Positions 1 to 7,168 of a stretch of DNA of 10,791 bases are shown piece by piece. The translations under genes and the position numbers were made by a program. Origin of the DNA: an uncultured Campylobacter sp. (lineage in GTDB: Bacteria; Campylobacterota; Campylobacteria; Campylobacterales; Campylobacteraceae); the NCBI RefSeq assembly GCF_938045465.1, contig NZ_CALIBF010000008.1, forward strand, positions 1-10,791, in the 5' to 3' direction. Numbering within the stretch: the first letter of the stretch is position 1; each line of letters opens with the position of its first letter. The notes beneath the pieces were generated by a model. The model made no database searches and had not been told where the DNA came from. It saw nothing but the letters and a program-made list of their open reading frames with translations.

Positions 1-839
1 TTAGCATAGACGATGAGACGGGTATAGCAGAAGTTACTGATGTACGTATAAAGCGAACAATTAGAGATGAAATTATGAAAAAAGACGAAAGTACGATTTT
101 CATTAAAGAGTATAAAAGAGATGAAAATATCTTAGATTGCAAAAGCGCGATACGTGAAGTAATTAACGTTAAGCAAGAAAAAATCGAGATAGAAAAAGAA
201 ATTTTATCTAAATTTATTGATATTCGCGCATTTGGTGGAGTTTTGCCGATATCGGATAAAGACGAGATGAAAAAAGAAGGCATAAAAACAGCCGGAATTC
301 AATTTGTTGGACCCATTCAGTTTAGAATGAGCAGATCGCTTCATAGAGTTGCGGTAGAGCATATAAAAGGCACCGGCGCATTTGCAAGTGGTAGCGATAA
401 GGCGAATAAAACGTTTAGGGAAGAAGATTTTTTAAATTATGCAATGTTTGCAACTTACGGAATAGTGGATAATCATAGTGCAAAGATTACGAATTTGAGC
501 GAAGATGATGTGAAAGTGATTTTAAGCGCGCTCTGGAGTGGGACTAAAAATTTAATTACTCGCACGAAAATGGGTCAAATGCCTAGATTTATGCTAGTAA
601 TTACATATAAAAATGATACTTTCGCTGGAGATTTAAATAACTGTGTGGCTATAAATAGTAGCAAAGAAGATGTGGAGATAAGAAGTATAAATGATTTTAC
701 GATTGATTTTTCTAGATTAAAAGCTAAACTTACCAGATACGCGCAAGAGATCGAAAAAATAGAGTATATGAGCGATTTTGACTTCGAGCAAAATAACAGA
801 TCACAATTTGATAGTAATTGGATAAAAATAGGATTTTAA
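1..839 (+). CDS. cas7: Cas7 (Csh2/DevR-type) Cascade backbone subunit, type I-B, 5' end outside window
   Basis: This is the RAMP-fold subunit that polymerises along crRNA to form the backbone of the type I-B interference complex. The frame is open from the left edge (first full codon at position 3). The residues before the Met at 75 read IDDETGIAEVTDVRIKRTIR, which matches the conserved N-terminal Cas7 block around D-x-TG-x-VTDVxxKRxIRD. The Met at 75 is therefore internal and the gene is truncated by the window, probably by a few dozen codons. Later blocks fitting the family include the GIQFVGPIQFRMSRSLH strand and a Gly/Ala-rich segment. It is followed without any gap by cas5, so the two are probably translationally coupled. 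Cas8 and Cas6 would be expected upstream of it. Family assignment is confident; the subtype call also rests on the neighbours. Confidence 0.93.
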   Translation, partial: SIDDETGIAEVTDVRIKRTIRDEIMKKDESTIFIKEYKRDENILDCKSAIREVINVKQEKIEIEKEILSKFIDIRAFGGVLPISDKDEMKKEGIKTAGIQFVGPIQFRMSRSLHRVAVEHIKGTGAFASGSDKANKTFREEDFLNYAMFATYGIVDNHSAKITNLSEDDVKVILSALWSGTKNLITRTKMGQMPRFMLVITYKNDTFAGDLNNCVAINSSKEDVEIRSINDFTIDFSRLKAKLTRYAQEIEKIEYMSDFDFEQNNRSQFDSNWIKIGF

Positions 840-1553
840 ATGGATATAATAGCTTTTGAGCTATCGGGAGATTACGCGCATTTTTCTCATCCGGCTACTA
901 TCTACTCGTCTCTTACATACCCAGTGCCGCCAAAGACTGCCGTAATGGGGTTTTTGGGAGCGATTATAGGTGAAATGAATTATTTTAAACTTAACGATAT
1001 AGGTTATAGCGTTATTTTAAGTTCGCAATTTCGCAAAAAAACTATGATTTTTAACGGTATAAAATTTGCTCTATCGTCAAGTATGCATATCGAACAAGGC
1101 TATCAAGATTCTAGCGAGAAAAAGCAGTTTTATAAAGAGCTAATAAAAGATCCTAGATATGTCATATTCGTTGATTTAAGTGCTTTAAACGCTTCTTATA
1201 AAGAAAAGATAATCGACAGCTTAAAAGCTCATAGATGTATCTTTACGCCATATTTAGGTATAAATTTTTGTATAGCGGATTTTAAATATATTGAGATAAA
1301 AAATTGTGAATTGGTGCATGAAAAGGAAAGTTTTATAGATACGTTCGTTTTGATGGACGATTTTATATTTGATGCACAAAGCTTTGATATCAGACTTACT
1401 ACGGCTCGAATGGCTTGCGGGTGCGAGGAGGGTCGAATTTTTAAGGATTTTAAAGATTTCGTTATCAAGCTAAGCGGCAATAGTCAAATCAAAGCAAAGA
1501 ATAGAGGAAATATTTATCAAATAAATGACTACAAGGTCTACTTTGCAAAGTGA
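840..1553 (+). CDS. cas5: Cas5 (Cas5h-type) Cascade subunit, type I-B
   Basis: A 237-residue Cas5, the subunit that caps the 5' handle of the crRNA in type I complexes. The N terminus carries the family signature: a beta strand (IIAFELSGDYAHF) followed by SSLTYPVPPKTAVMGFLGAI, the Pro- and Gly-rich motif typical of the Cas5h/I-B group. The ATG at 840 directly follows the cas7 stop (TAAATG). An AGGA at 830-833 gives a ribosome site with 6-base spacing. The 3' end overlaps the start of cas3. Composition is AT-rich like cas7 and cas3 (18 G/C in the 60 bases 1021-1080, counted by eye). The length is normal for the family and no key motif looks damaged. Confidence 0.93.
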   Translation: MDIIAFELSGDYAHFSHPATIYSSLTYPVPPKTAVMGFLGAIIGEMNYFKLNDIGYSVILSSQFRKKTMIFNGIKFALSSSMHIEQGYQDSSEKKQFYKELIKDPRYVIFVDLSALNASYKEKIIDSLKAHRCIFTPYLGINFCIADFKYIEIKNCELVHEKESFIDTFVLMDDFIFDAQSFDIRLTTARMACGCEEGRIFKDFKDFVIKLSGNSQIKAKNRGNIYQINDYKVYFAK

Positions 1554-3720
1554 GCTGCTATCACATCCTAACAAACCACTAATAAAGCATATAACAAATA
1601 TGCTTGCCGAAGCGGATAGTAGGCTTTTGCAATGCATTAAAATTTATCACGATATAGCTAAGCTAAAAACTAATTTTCAAATTTATATCAAAAATCCTAC
1701 CGAAAAAATTGCAGATAAAAATCATGCTTTATTATCCGCCTACATATTTTTAATAAATTCAGAATTTAATGAGCTAGATACGGCTTTTGGATTTTTATCC
1801 ATCGTATCACACCATGGAAATGTAGAAAATTTTTGTGAACTTACAACGCAAAATAAAAATTTCGGCAAATATTTTGAGAGCTCGAAAGAGCTAGACTTTT
1901 GGGATGAAGTCTTAGATAAAGCTTTAGGTTTAGAAATTTACAAAGATATTAAAAGCGATAAAAATGAGCTTTTAATTAAAGCTAAACATTTAAGAGAATA
2001 CTTCAAATTTGCGAAAAAGAAGTTTGATTACGATGACTTTTTAAATTTCAAAGACATATTTTCGTCACTTATTTATAGCGACAAATATGAAGCTATTTTT
2101 AATCAAAGAATTCCTGCTTCTAAACCGGCGAATCCTAATACGATCGAAAAATATATCAAAGTCCTGGAAAATCGTAAGCCAAATGAAAAAAGAAGCGAGT
2201 TTAGAAAATTCGTTTTAAATAATTTCGATGTAAATCATAATCTTTTTACTTTAACTGCGCCTACGGGCTACGGCAAGACTTTGACTGCGCTAAATTTTGC
2301 CGCCAAATTTAATAAAGAACGTATTATTTACGTGCTGCCGTTTACGGCTATCATAGATCAAGTTTATGATGAGATAAAAGAGATTTTCAAAGACGATAAA
2401 AATATATTAATTCATAAAATTCATCACAAAACTACGATAGATGAAGGCACTCCGCAAGATCGCTATTCTAGAGTTAAATTTTTGATGGATTCCTTTAGCG
2501 GAGATATTAACGTAACTACGCTATATCAATTTATATTTGCACTCTTTGGAAACAAAAATAAAGATAGCGTAAAATTTAACCGATTAAAAAATAGTGTAAT
2601 AATAATCGATGAGGCGCAGGCGGTACCGTATAAGTTTAGAGCGGATTTTATGAAACTTTGCGAGATGTTGGCGGAAAGATTTGGCTGCATTTTTATCTTT
2701 ATGTCCGCTACGATGCCTATTGTTGATACGACTAAATTTAAAGAAATTTCAAATTTAGATTATTTCAAAGATCAAAATAGATACGTTTTAAAGTGGTTTG
2801 ATGGCAATGAGAGTGCTTTAAAAGATAAGATTAAACAATCGACAAAAGGCAAAAATACACTAGTCGTCGTAAATACCATTAAAAAAGCGCAAGAGCTATT
2901 TTTGGAATTTTACGATGAATTTAAAGTTTTTTGCCTAAACGGATATATGTGCGACGATCACAAACGAAAAAATATCGAAAATATAAAAAATGCAATTGCT
3001 AAAAATAAAAATGGGCACGGTGATCCGATCTTGCTAATTTCTACGCAGTCTATCGAAGCTGGCGTGGATTTGGATTTTGATGTCGGATTTAGAGAGATAG
3101 CACCCATTAGCTCGATTATCCAAACTGCCGGTCGTATAAATAGAAATTTCACAGCTCTGGGAGAGTTATACGTATTTAACGATATTTGCGACTATTCCGA
3201 TCTCATTTACGGTGATTTAAAACGCATTAGCGATAATATTTTGGTAAAAATTCTAAAGCAAAGGGATATCATCGAAAGCGAAATTTTAGATATTTCTAAT
3301 AGGTATTTCAGCGCCATAAAGCAAAGCCTAGAGAGCTTATTTTTGGCGGAACAGATGCAAGAGCTAGGATTTTACGATATAAACGAAAAGGTTAGCGAGG
3401 CGATGGATGATAGGCTTAAAATTTTAGTAATAATTGAGCCAAAAGAAGATTATATTAAAGAATTTCAAAATGAAATTTTTGAAATCAATAGGCTTGATAT
3501 GGATAAATTTAATAAGAAAGATATATTTACGAATACTATTAAGAAAATTAATAGATTTGGTGTAAATATCACAGAATTTGATGCAAAGCGTTTAAATATA
3601 AAGCGTATTGATGGGCTAAAAGATGTTTATTATTTACCATTCGGCGATACTTCATACAATAATAATTTCGGGATTAAAAAGGATGCCGCCTTAAATCTCA
3701 AGAATGAGTTTTTCGACTAA
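1525..3720 (+). CDS. cas3: Cas3 HD nuclease-SF2 helicase, type I-B
   Basis: The single-strand DNA nuclease and 3'-5' helicase recruited by Cascade to degrade the target. With the ATG at 1525 it has 731 residues. The HD domain comes first: H22, H42-D43 (in YHDIAK), H67, H96-H97 and probably D186 (LIYSDKYE) supply the metal ligands. The helicase follows: Walker A APTGYGKT (residues 245-252), DEAQ (362-365), SAT (394-396), SIEAGVDLD and the motif VI arginine finger QTAGRINR (533-540). All catalytic motifs look intact. Start choice is uncertain. ATG 1525 overlaps cas5 by 29 bases and has no close ribosome site. An in-frame TTG at 1543 has AAGG at 1533-1536 with 6-base spacing and would remove six residues before the HD domain. 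The stop overlaps the cas4 start (TAATG). Confidence 0.95.
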   Translation: MTTRSTLQSELLSHPNKPLIKHITNMLAEADSRLLQCIKIYHDIAKLKTNFQIYIKNPTEKIADKNHALLSAYIFLINSEFNELDTAFGFLSIVSHHGNVENFCELTTQNKNFGKYFESSKELDFWDEVLDKALGLEIYKDIKSDKNELLIKAKHLREYFKFAKKKFDYDDFLNFKDIFSSLIYSDKYEAIFNQRIPASKPANPNTIEKYIKVLENRKPNEKRSEFRKFVLNNFDVNHNLFTLTAPTGYGKTLTALNFAAKFNKERIIYVLPFTAIIDQVYDEIKEIFKDDKNILIHKIHHKTTIDEGTPQDRYSRVKFLMDSFSGDINVTTLYQFIFALFGNKNKDSVKFNRLKNSVIIIDEAQAVPYKFRADFMKLCEMLAERFGCIFIFMSATMPIVDTTKFKEISNLDYFKDQNRYVLKWFDGNESALKDKIKQSTKGKNTLVVVNTIKKAQELFLEFYDEFKVFCLNGYMCDDHKRKNIENIKNAIAKNKNGHGDPILLISTQSIEAGVDLDFDVGFREIAPISSIIQTAGRINRNFTALGELYVFNDICDYSDLIYGDLKRISDNILVKILKQRDIIESEILDISNRYFSAIKQSLESLFLAEQMQELGFYDINEKVSEAMDDRLKILVIIEPKEDYIKEFQNEIFEINRLDMDKFNKKDIFTNTIKKINRFGVNITEFDAKRLNIKRIDGLKDVYYLPFGDTSYNNNFGIKKDAALNLKNEFFD

Positions 3721-4217
3721 TGTTTTGCAAAGACCAAATCACCGGCACGCTTGTGAATTATTACGTCACCTGTAAGCGCGAAGCGTGGCTTTACGGACAC
3801 AATATTCACGCTAATCAGGAGGATGAAAACATGCTGATGGGCAAGGCGCTAGCGGATATCAAAGAGAACGGTTTGCAGGAATTCGCATTTTCAAATTTGA
3901 AATTCGACAAGCTTTCCAAGCAGCGCGGACATTATCTCATCACCGAATATAAAAAGAGCCTAAAAAATCCAGAAGCAGGCAAGATGCAGCTACTTTTTTA
4001 TATCTATCTTTTAAAAACAGGCTTAAATTTAAAAGAGGTGAAAGGCAAGCTAATTAACGGCAAAACAGTCATAGCCATTGAGGATAATGCCGAAAATTTC
4101 ACTAAAATCGAAACAATTCTAAACGACATTATCGCCCTTGTAAACGAGCCAAAGCCGCCTAAATTTAGCCCGCAAAAGATTTGCGAGAGTTGCGCTTATC
4201 GTGATTATTGCATTTAG
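3720..4217 (+). CDS. cas4: Cas4 RecB-like Fe-S exonuclease of spacer acquisition
   Basis: A 165-residue Cas4, the PD-(D/E)XK nuclease with an iron-sulfur cluster that trims prespacers and selects the PAM with Cas1-Cas2. One cysteine sits near the N terminus (C18, in YYVTCKREAWL) and three near the C terminus in KICESCAYRDYCI, giving the usual four cluster ligands. The nuclease core is visible as LKFDKL (Asp), ITEYKKS (E-x-K) and the QLLFYIYLLK helix. The ATG overlaps the cas3 stop by one base, so coupling is likely. From this gene on, GC content rises markedly over cas7-cas5-cas3 (27 of 60 in 3781-3840). Confidence 0.94.
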   Translation: MFCKDQITGTLVNYYVTCKREAWLYGHNIHANQEDENMLMGKALADIKENGLQEFAFSNLKFDKLSKQRGHYLITEYKKSLKNPEAGKMQLLFYIYLLKTGLNLKEVKGKLINGKTVIAIEDNAENFTKIETILNDIIALVNEPKPPKFSPQKICESCAYRDYCI

Positions 4218-4225
4218 GAGATAGA

Positions 4226-4504
4226 ATGTATGCTATTTTATTTTACGATATTTCAAGCAGCGACGAAAAGGAGAAAAATAACGCTGCGCGCGTCCGAAAG
4301 GCGGTCGAGAAGTTTCTGCCTCGCGTGCAATTCAGCGTTTTCGAGGGTGAAATCAGAGCGAGCGATCTTAAAAAATTAATGGCGATTTTGCAAAAAGAAT
4401 GCGCCAGCAAGCTTGATTCCGTGGTAATTTATACTTTTAATTCGCTAAAATATTCACAGCGCCTAGTCATCGGATGTGATAAAAACGAGGCAATATTCAG
4501 CTAA
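4226..4504 (+). CDS. cas2: Cas2 adaptation nuclease-fold protein
   Basis: A 92-residue Cas2, the small ferredoxin-fold dimer that bridges two Cas1 dimers in the spacer integrase. The sequence opens MYAILFYDIS with the conserved Asp at the end of the first strand, continues RVRKAVEKFLPRVQFSVFEGEI, and ends with a VVIYTF strand, all typical. A longer reading from a TTG at 4208 is possible. I chose ATG 4226 because AGGAG at 4216-4220 lies 5 bases upstream, and because the family normally begins at this strand. The gene follows cas4 by 8 bases and precedes cas1, a gene order that is less common than cas1 before cas2. Confidence 0.93.
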   Translation: MYAILFYDISSSDEKEKNNAARVRKAVEKFLPRVQFSVFEGEIRASDLKKLMAILQKECASKLDSVVIYTFNSLKYSQRLVIGCDKNEAIFS

Positions 4505-4520
4505 AATTTAAGGATAAAGT

Positions 4521-5519
4521 ATGCAAAAATCGGATCGTACGCATTTTATTTTGAGCCCAGGCCGATTGCGCCGCAAAGATAATAATCTATATTTCGATAA
4601 ATTTAACGACGAGGGCGGAATTTTAACTAGTAAAATTTTGCCGATTAACGCAATTGATGAAATTTATATTTTGGCGCGAGTAGAGCTTGATACTTATGCT
4701 ATGGCATTTTTGGCCGATAATAACATTTTGCTGCATATTTTTAGCGCCTATCAGAGCTTTCGCGGCAGTTTTTTCCCGAACACTTCAAATTCTGTAAATA
4801 AAAGTGGCTTTGTGCTTTTGGCGCAGCTGCGGGCTTTTGACGATCTTTCTAAGCGCCTTTTTATCGCTCGCGAGATTACTCGCGTTCGCATCTTAAATGC
4901 AGCCATTAATTGCAAGGCTTATGGCGTCTCGCTCGATACTACGCCGCATCTGGATGCCCTAGCGCGCGTCTGCGACATAGCAGCGGTAATGGCAGTGGAA
5001 GGCGGCTTTGCCAAGCAGTATTTCGCGGCCTGGAACGAAATCATCGAGGATCAGCGCAGTTTTAAATTTACGACGCGCTCCAAACGCCCGTCGGCAGATA
5101 AAATTAATGCCCTCATTAGCTATGTAAATACGCGTATTTATAACGTCTGCCTCAGCGAAATTTACAAAACCGAGCTTGATCCGCGCATCGGCTTTTTACA
5201 CGAGCCAAACTACCGCGCGTTAAGCCTGCATCTTGATCTTGCGGAGATTTTTAAGCCTATTTTAGGTGATAGATTAATTTTTGGAATGTTAAATAAACGC
5301 GAGATTACGGCAAAAGATTTTGAAACGGATGCGGGGCGTATTCGATTCGGTCGAGAAGCGGTGCAAAAGATCGAGCTAAAAATGATCGAGAAACTATCAT
5401 CTTGCGCAAATGTAGCGGGACAGAACCTAACCTGGCGTCAAATCATCCGTCGCGAGGCAAATCAGATTAAAAAATACGTCTGTGAAGGCGTGCCTTACGA
5501 GAGGCTGGTATGGCGGTAG
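4521..5519 (+). CDS. cas1: Cas1 CRISPR integrase, type I-B family
   Basis: The metal-dependent integrase that inserts new spacers at the leader-proximal repeat. At 332 residues it has the normal length. The N-terminal beta domain shows ILSPGRLRRKDNNLYF, the usual I-B opening. The helical domain carries the catalytic set: E160 (AVEGGFAKQYF), H227 (FLHEPNYRALSLHLDLAEIF) and E242 (or D239) in the same block. AAGGA at 4510-4514 is 6 bases before the ATG. It is the last cas gene. The leader and array 1 follow on the same strand, which is the expected place for a functional adaptation module. GC content is high for the operon (31 of 60 in 5041-5100). Confidence 0.96.
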   Translation: MQKSDRTHFILSPGRLRRKDNNLYFDKFNDEGGILTSKILPINAIDEIYILARVELDTYAMAFLADNNILLHIFSAYQSFRGSFFPNTSNSVNKSGFVLLAQLRAFDDLSKRLFIAREITRVRILNAAINCKAYGVSLDTTPHLDALARVCDIAAVMAVEGGFAKQYFAAWNEIIEDQRSFKFTTRSKRPSADKINALISYVNTRIYNVCLSEIYKTELDPRIGFLHEPNYRALSLHLDLAEIFKPILGDRLIFGMLNKREITAKDFETDAGRIRFGREAVQKIELKMIEKLSSCANVAGQNLTWRQIIRREANQIKKYVCEGVPYERLVWR

Positions 5520-5655
5520 GTCTCAGGGCTTCGAGCTTAATTTATGCTTTTTTAATCTTAACTAGAATCACTTACGCCTATAGATTACGCCCTCTTAAAA
5601 TGCATGTTTTTTGAAATAAATTTGATCTGAAGCACGGAACGGCGAACGAATTGGC

Positions 5656-5679
5656 TTTAAAAACACATATGTTTTTAAA
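5656..5679. repeat. Perfect 10-base inverted repeat in the leader
   Basis: Arms TTTAAAAACA (5656-5665) and TGTTTTTAAA (5670-5679) flank the 4-base centre CATA. The arms are perfect complements. It could be a protein-binding site in the leader or an AT-rich hairpin acting as a weak terminator for the cas operon. The sequence alone does not decide. Confidence 0.6.
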
Positions 5680-5792
5680 ATTTCAGCTTTTTATTATTCA
5701 CACTTCTATTTTTGAATATCTTTATATTTAGATTTTAACATTTGCACTCACGATACATATAGATAGCGATAAAGTTGCTTTTAAGATTCTGA

Positions 5793-5812
5793 AATGCCTA
5801 ATTTTGGGCATT
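5793..5812. repeat. Small inverted repeat in the leader
   Basis: Arms AATGCC (5793-5798) and GGCATT (5807-5812) surround an 8-base centre, about 95 bases upstream of the first repeat. It may form a hairpin or a binding site for a host factor. No function can be assigned from sequence. Confidence 0.4.
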
Positions 5813-5861
5813 GAGCAATCGGCGCTTTTTTAAATTTAGTCCATTTTAAGGCATAAAAATA

Positions 5862-5867
5862 TATACT
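5862..5867 (+). promoter_or_regulatory. Candidate -10 box for array 1 transcription
   Basis: TATACT lies within an A/T-rich run in the leader. A start about 7 bases downstream would put the 5' end near 5874, roughly 34 bases before the first repeat. This is inferred from position and consensus only. Confidence 0.35.
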
Positions 5868-5907
5868 CCTAACACTTTCTACCTAGAAAAATGGCAAAAT
5901 TCGTGCT

Positions 5908-6525
5908 GTAGAATTCCATCCCGTTGGGAATTGAAACCTACGTCATCGTCGTTATCGAGCCAGCGGATAACGTAGAATTCCATCCCGTTGGGAATTGAAA
6001 CTTGCATACACCCGGTAACGAGGTGGATAAAGCATAGTAGAATTCCATCCCGTTGGGAATTGAAACAATTTCGGATTCTTTCGCCTCATTCCCGCAATCG
6101 CGCGTAGAATTCCATCCCGTTGGGAATTGAAACAACCTGATAATTTCTAAGACCATTTTTGCTCCTTGTAGAATTCCATCCCGTTGGGAATTGAAACAGC
6201 GTATCCATTAGCACCTTGCCGTATGTATCTACAAGTAGAATTCCATCCCGTTGAGAATTGAAACATCGTCATATCTAGGCTAGCATGACCTAGTATCTGT
6301 AGAATTCCATCCCGTTGGGAATTGAAACTTCTGCCACTGCATTTTATAGCGTCCCGCAGGAATGTGGAATAATTCTATCCTTTGGGAATTGAAACGCCTA
6401 AATGGGCTTATTGCACGATTTGCGTAGGCGGTAGAATTCATCTTGTTGAAATCAAAACGGATTTACGCGATACACCTTTTGCGGCAGGAATGGGTAGAAT
6501 TCTCATCTCGCTAGAAAATTTAAAA
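5908..6525 (+). CRISPR. CRISPR array 1: ten 30-base repeats, nine spacers, decayed at the far end
   Basis: The repeat starts GTAGAATTCC and ends GTTGGGAATTGAAAC; the last eight bases ATTGAAAC are the usual crRNA 5' handle. A TCCC-GTT-GGGA hairpin sits directly before that handle, where Cas6 would cut. Repeats begin at 5908, 5972, 6037, 6104, 6168, 6235, 6299, about 6364, 6431 and 6494. The first five and the seventh are identical. The sixth has one G-to-A change at repeat position 20. The eighth to tenth are increasingly degenerate. Spacers are 34, 35, 37, 34, 37, 34, 35, 35 and 35 bases. The polarity (perfect near cas1, decayed distally) shows the leader is on the left and the array is read on the + strand. 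The array almost certainly serves the adjacent type I-B genes. Confidence 0.97.
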
Positions 6526-7032
6526 GATTAGTTGTGGCTGGGATAAGATACAGCATGGGGTACTTATGTGAAATTTCATTCGGTTTCAATTTGCCCACCA
6601 AATATATTAAATTTATAGGTTACGAATAAAATTTTGAAGTTACTTATAGATTAAAATTTTAACGAACTGTATATTTGCCACAATATAAATAGATTTAAAT
6701 GCAACTCATTTAATAGCAATTCAAAATATTTATAAAAATGCACGCTATGGATCTTAAAAGCTAGGTTAAAGAAGGAATTCCGCATTAATTTCAATTAAAT
6801 TTACGCTACAAATTTAAGATCATGTGTCAAAGTTAGAATTTAAAATTAAATTAGATGATACCAAAGAGGCAGAAAGATAGTAAAATTTTTATAAAGCAGA
6901 ATTCGCTAGCATCCTCTGAAACTGCAAAACAAAGAATATCGGCGTGCTCGTCATAAAAAGGAAAAATCATCTAAATTTAATGGATACTACCGCCTTTGCC
7001 ACATAAAGTAAATAAATAAATGCCTCCGCCAG
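6526..7032. other. About 500 bases without a convincing gene
   Basis: AT-rich sequence between the decayed end of array 1 and the minus-strand small gene. Reading frames on both strands are short and lack ribosome sites. One is a 33-codon frame at 6855-6956, which I do not accept as a gene. The only structure I see is an inverted CRISPR repeat relic near 6583 and a run of A/T tracts at 7040-7070 at the end of the small gene. It may be decayed array or decayed mobile DNA. Confidence 0.6.
6583..6597 (-). repeat. Probable relic of an inverted CRISPR repeat
   Basis: GTTTCAATT at 6583-6591 is exactly the reverse complement of the last nine bases of the array repeat. TGCCCA follows where CCCA would be expected, so there appears to be a 2-base insertion. 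The rest of the unit is not recognisable. It points left, opposite to array 1, like the left half of the second array. A 9-base match in AT-rich DNA could be chance. Confidence 0.35.
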
Positions 7033-7167
7033 TTATTTTTTAAAATTTTTAAAAAATTTTTTCAAAAGCGCCTTGTAAAAGATCGCGAATTTCGACTCTT
7101 TTTTCTCATAAATCACGCGAAAAACGCCCTGCAGATCCAGCTTTTCTTGCAAAGTAATGTTTTGCAC
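7033..7167 (-). CDS. Small 44-residue basic protein, second gene of the regulator pair
   Basis: A GTG start at 7167 lies one base after the stop of the upstream helix-turn-helix gene. An AGGAG ribosome site (minus strand, inside the end of that gene) precedes it by about 6 bases, so co-translation is very likely. The product begins VQNITLQEKLDLQGVF and ends with a Lys/Phe-rich basic tail (KKFFKNFKK). I see no signal peptide, membrane segment or known motif. The acidic-polar N terminus and basic C terminus are consistent with a small partner or nucleic-acid-binding protein, but I do not recognise it. It is easily missed because of its size and GTG start. It could be the 5' part of a longer decayed gene. 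Confidence 0.55.
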   Translation of the reverse strand: MQNITLQEKLDLQGVFRVIYEKKESKFAIFYKALLKKFFKNFKK

Positions 7168-7168
7168 T

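Larger units (their letters stand above)
5520..5907 (+). promoter_or_regulatory. CRISPR leader of array 1
   Basis: A 388-base AT-rich stretch without a plausible gene lies between cas1 and the first perfect repeat. Its position next to the best-conserved repeats, and the decay of repeats at the opposite end of the array, identify it as the leader that drives pre-crRNA transcription and receives new spacers. A possible -10 box TATACT is at 5862-5867, about 40 bases before the first repeat. No clear -35 is seen, which is usual in Campylobacter-type promoters. A weak candidate terminator for the cas operon (short AGC/GCT stem followed by a T run) lies near 5537-5558. Two inverted repeats inside the leader are listed separately. 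Confidence 0.75.

Noticed and set aside
1..5519. A new defence system in place of known CRISPR-Cas
   Set aside because: Every gene shows clear type I-B Cas family motifs, and no unfamiliar gene is embedded in the operon portion visible here.
5938..6156. Minus-strand open frame across array 1
   Set aside because: It runs through CRISPR repeats (repeated QFPTGWNST in the product) and is an artefact of the array.
6789..6796. TTTCAATT resembling the inverted repeat end
   Set aside because: Only eight bases match and nothing of the repeat core follows.
6855..6956. 33-codon plus-strand open frame
   Set aside because: No ribosome site, no recognisable family, and composition like the surrounding non-coding DNA.
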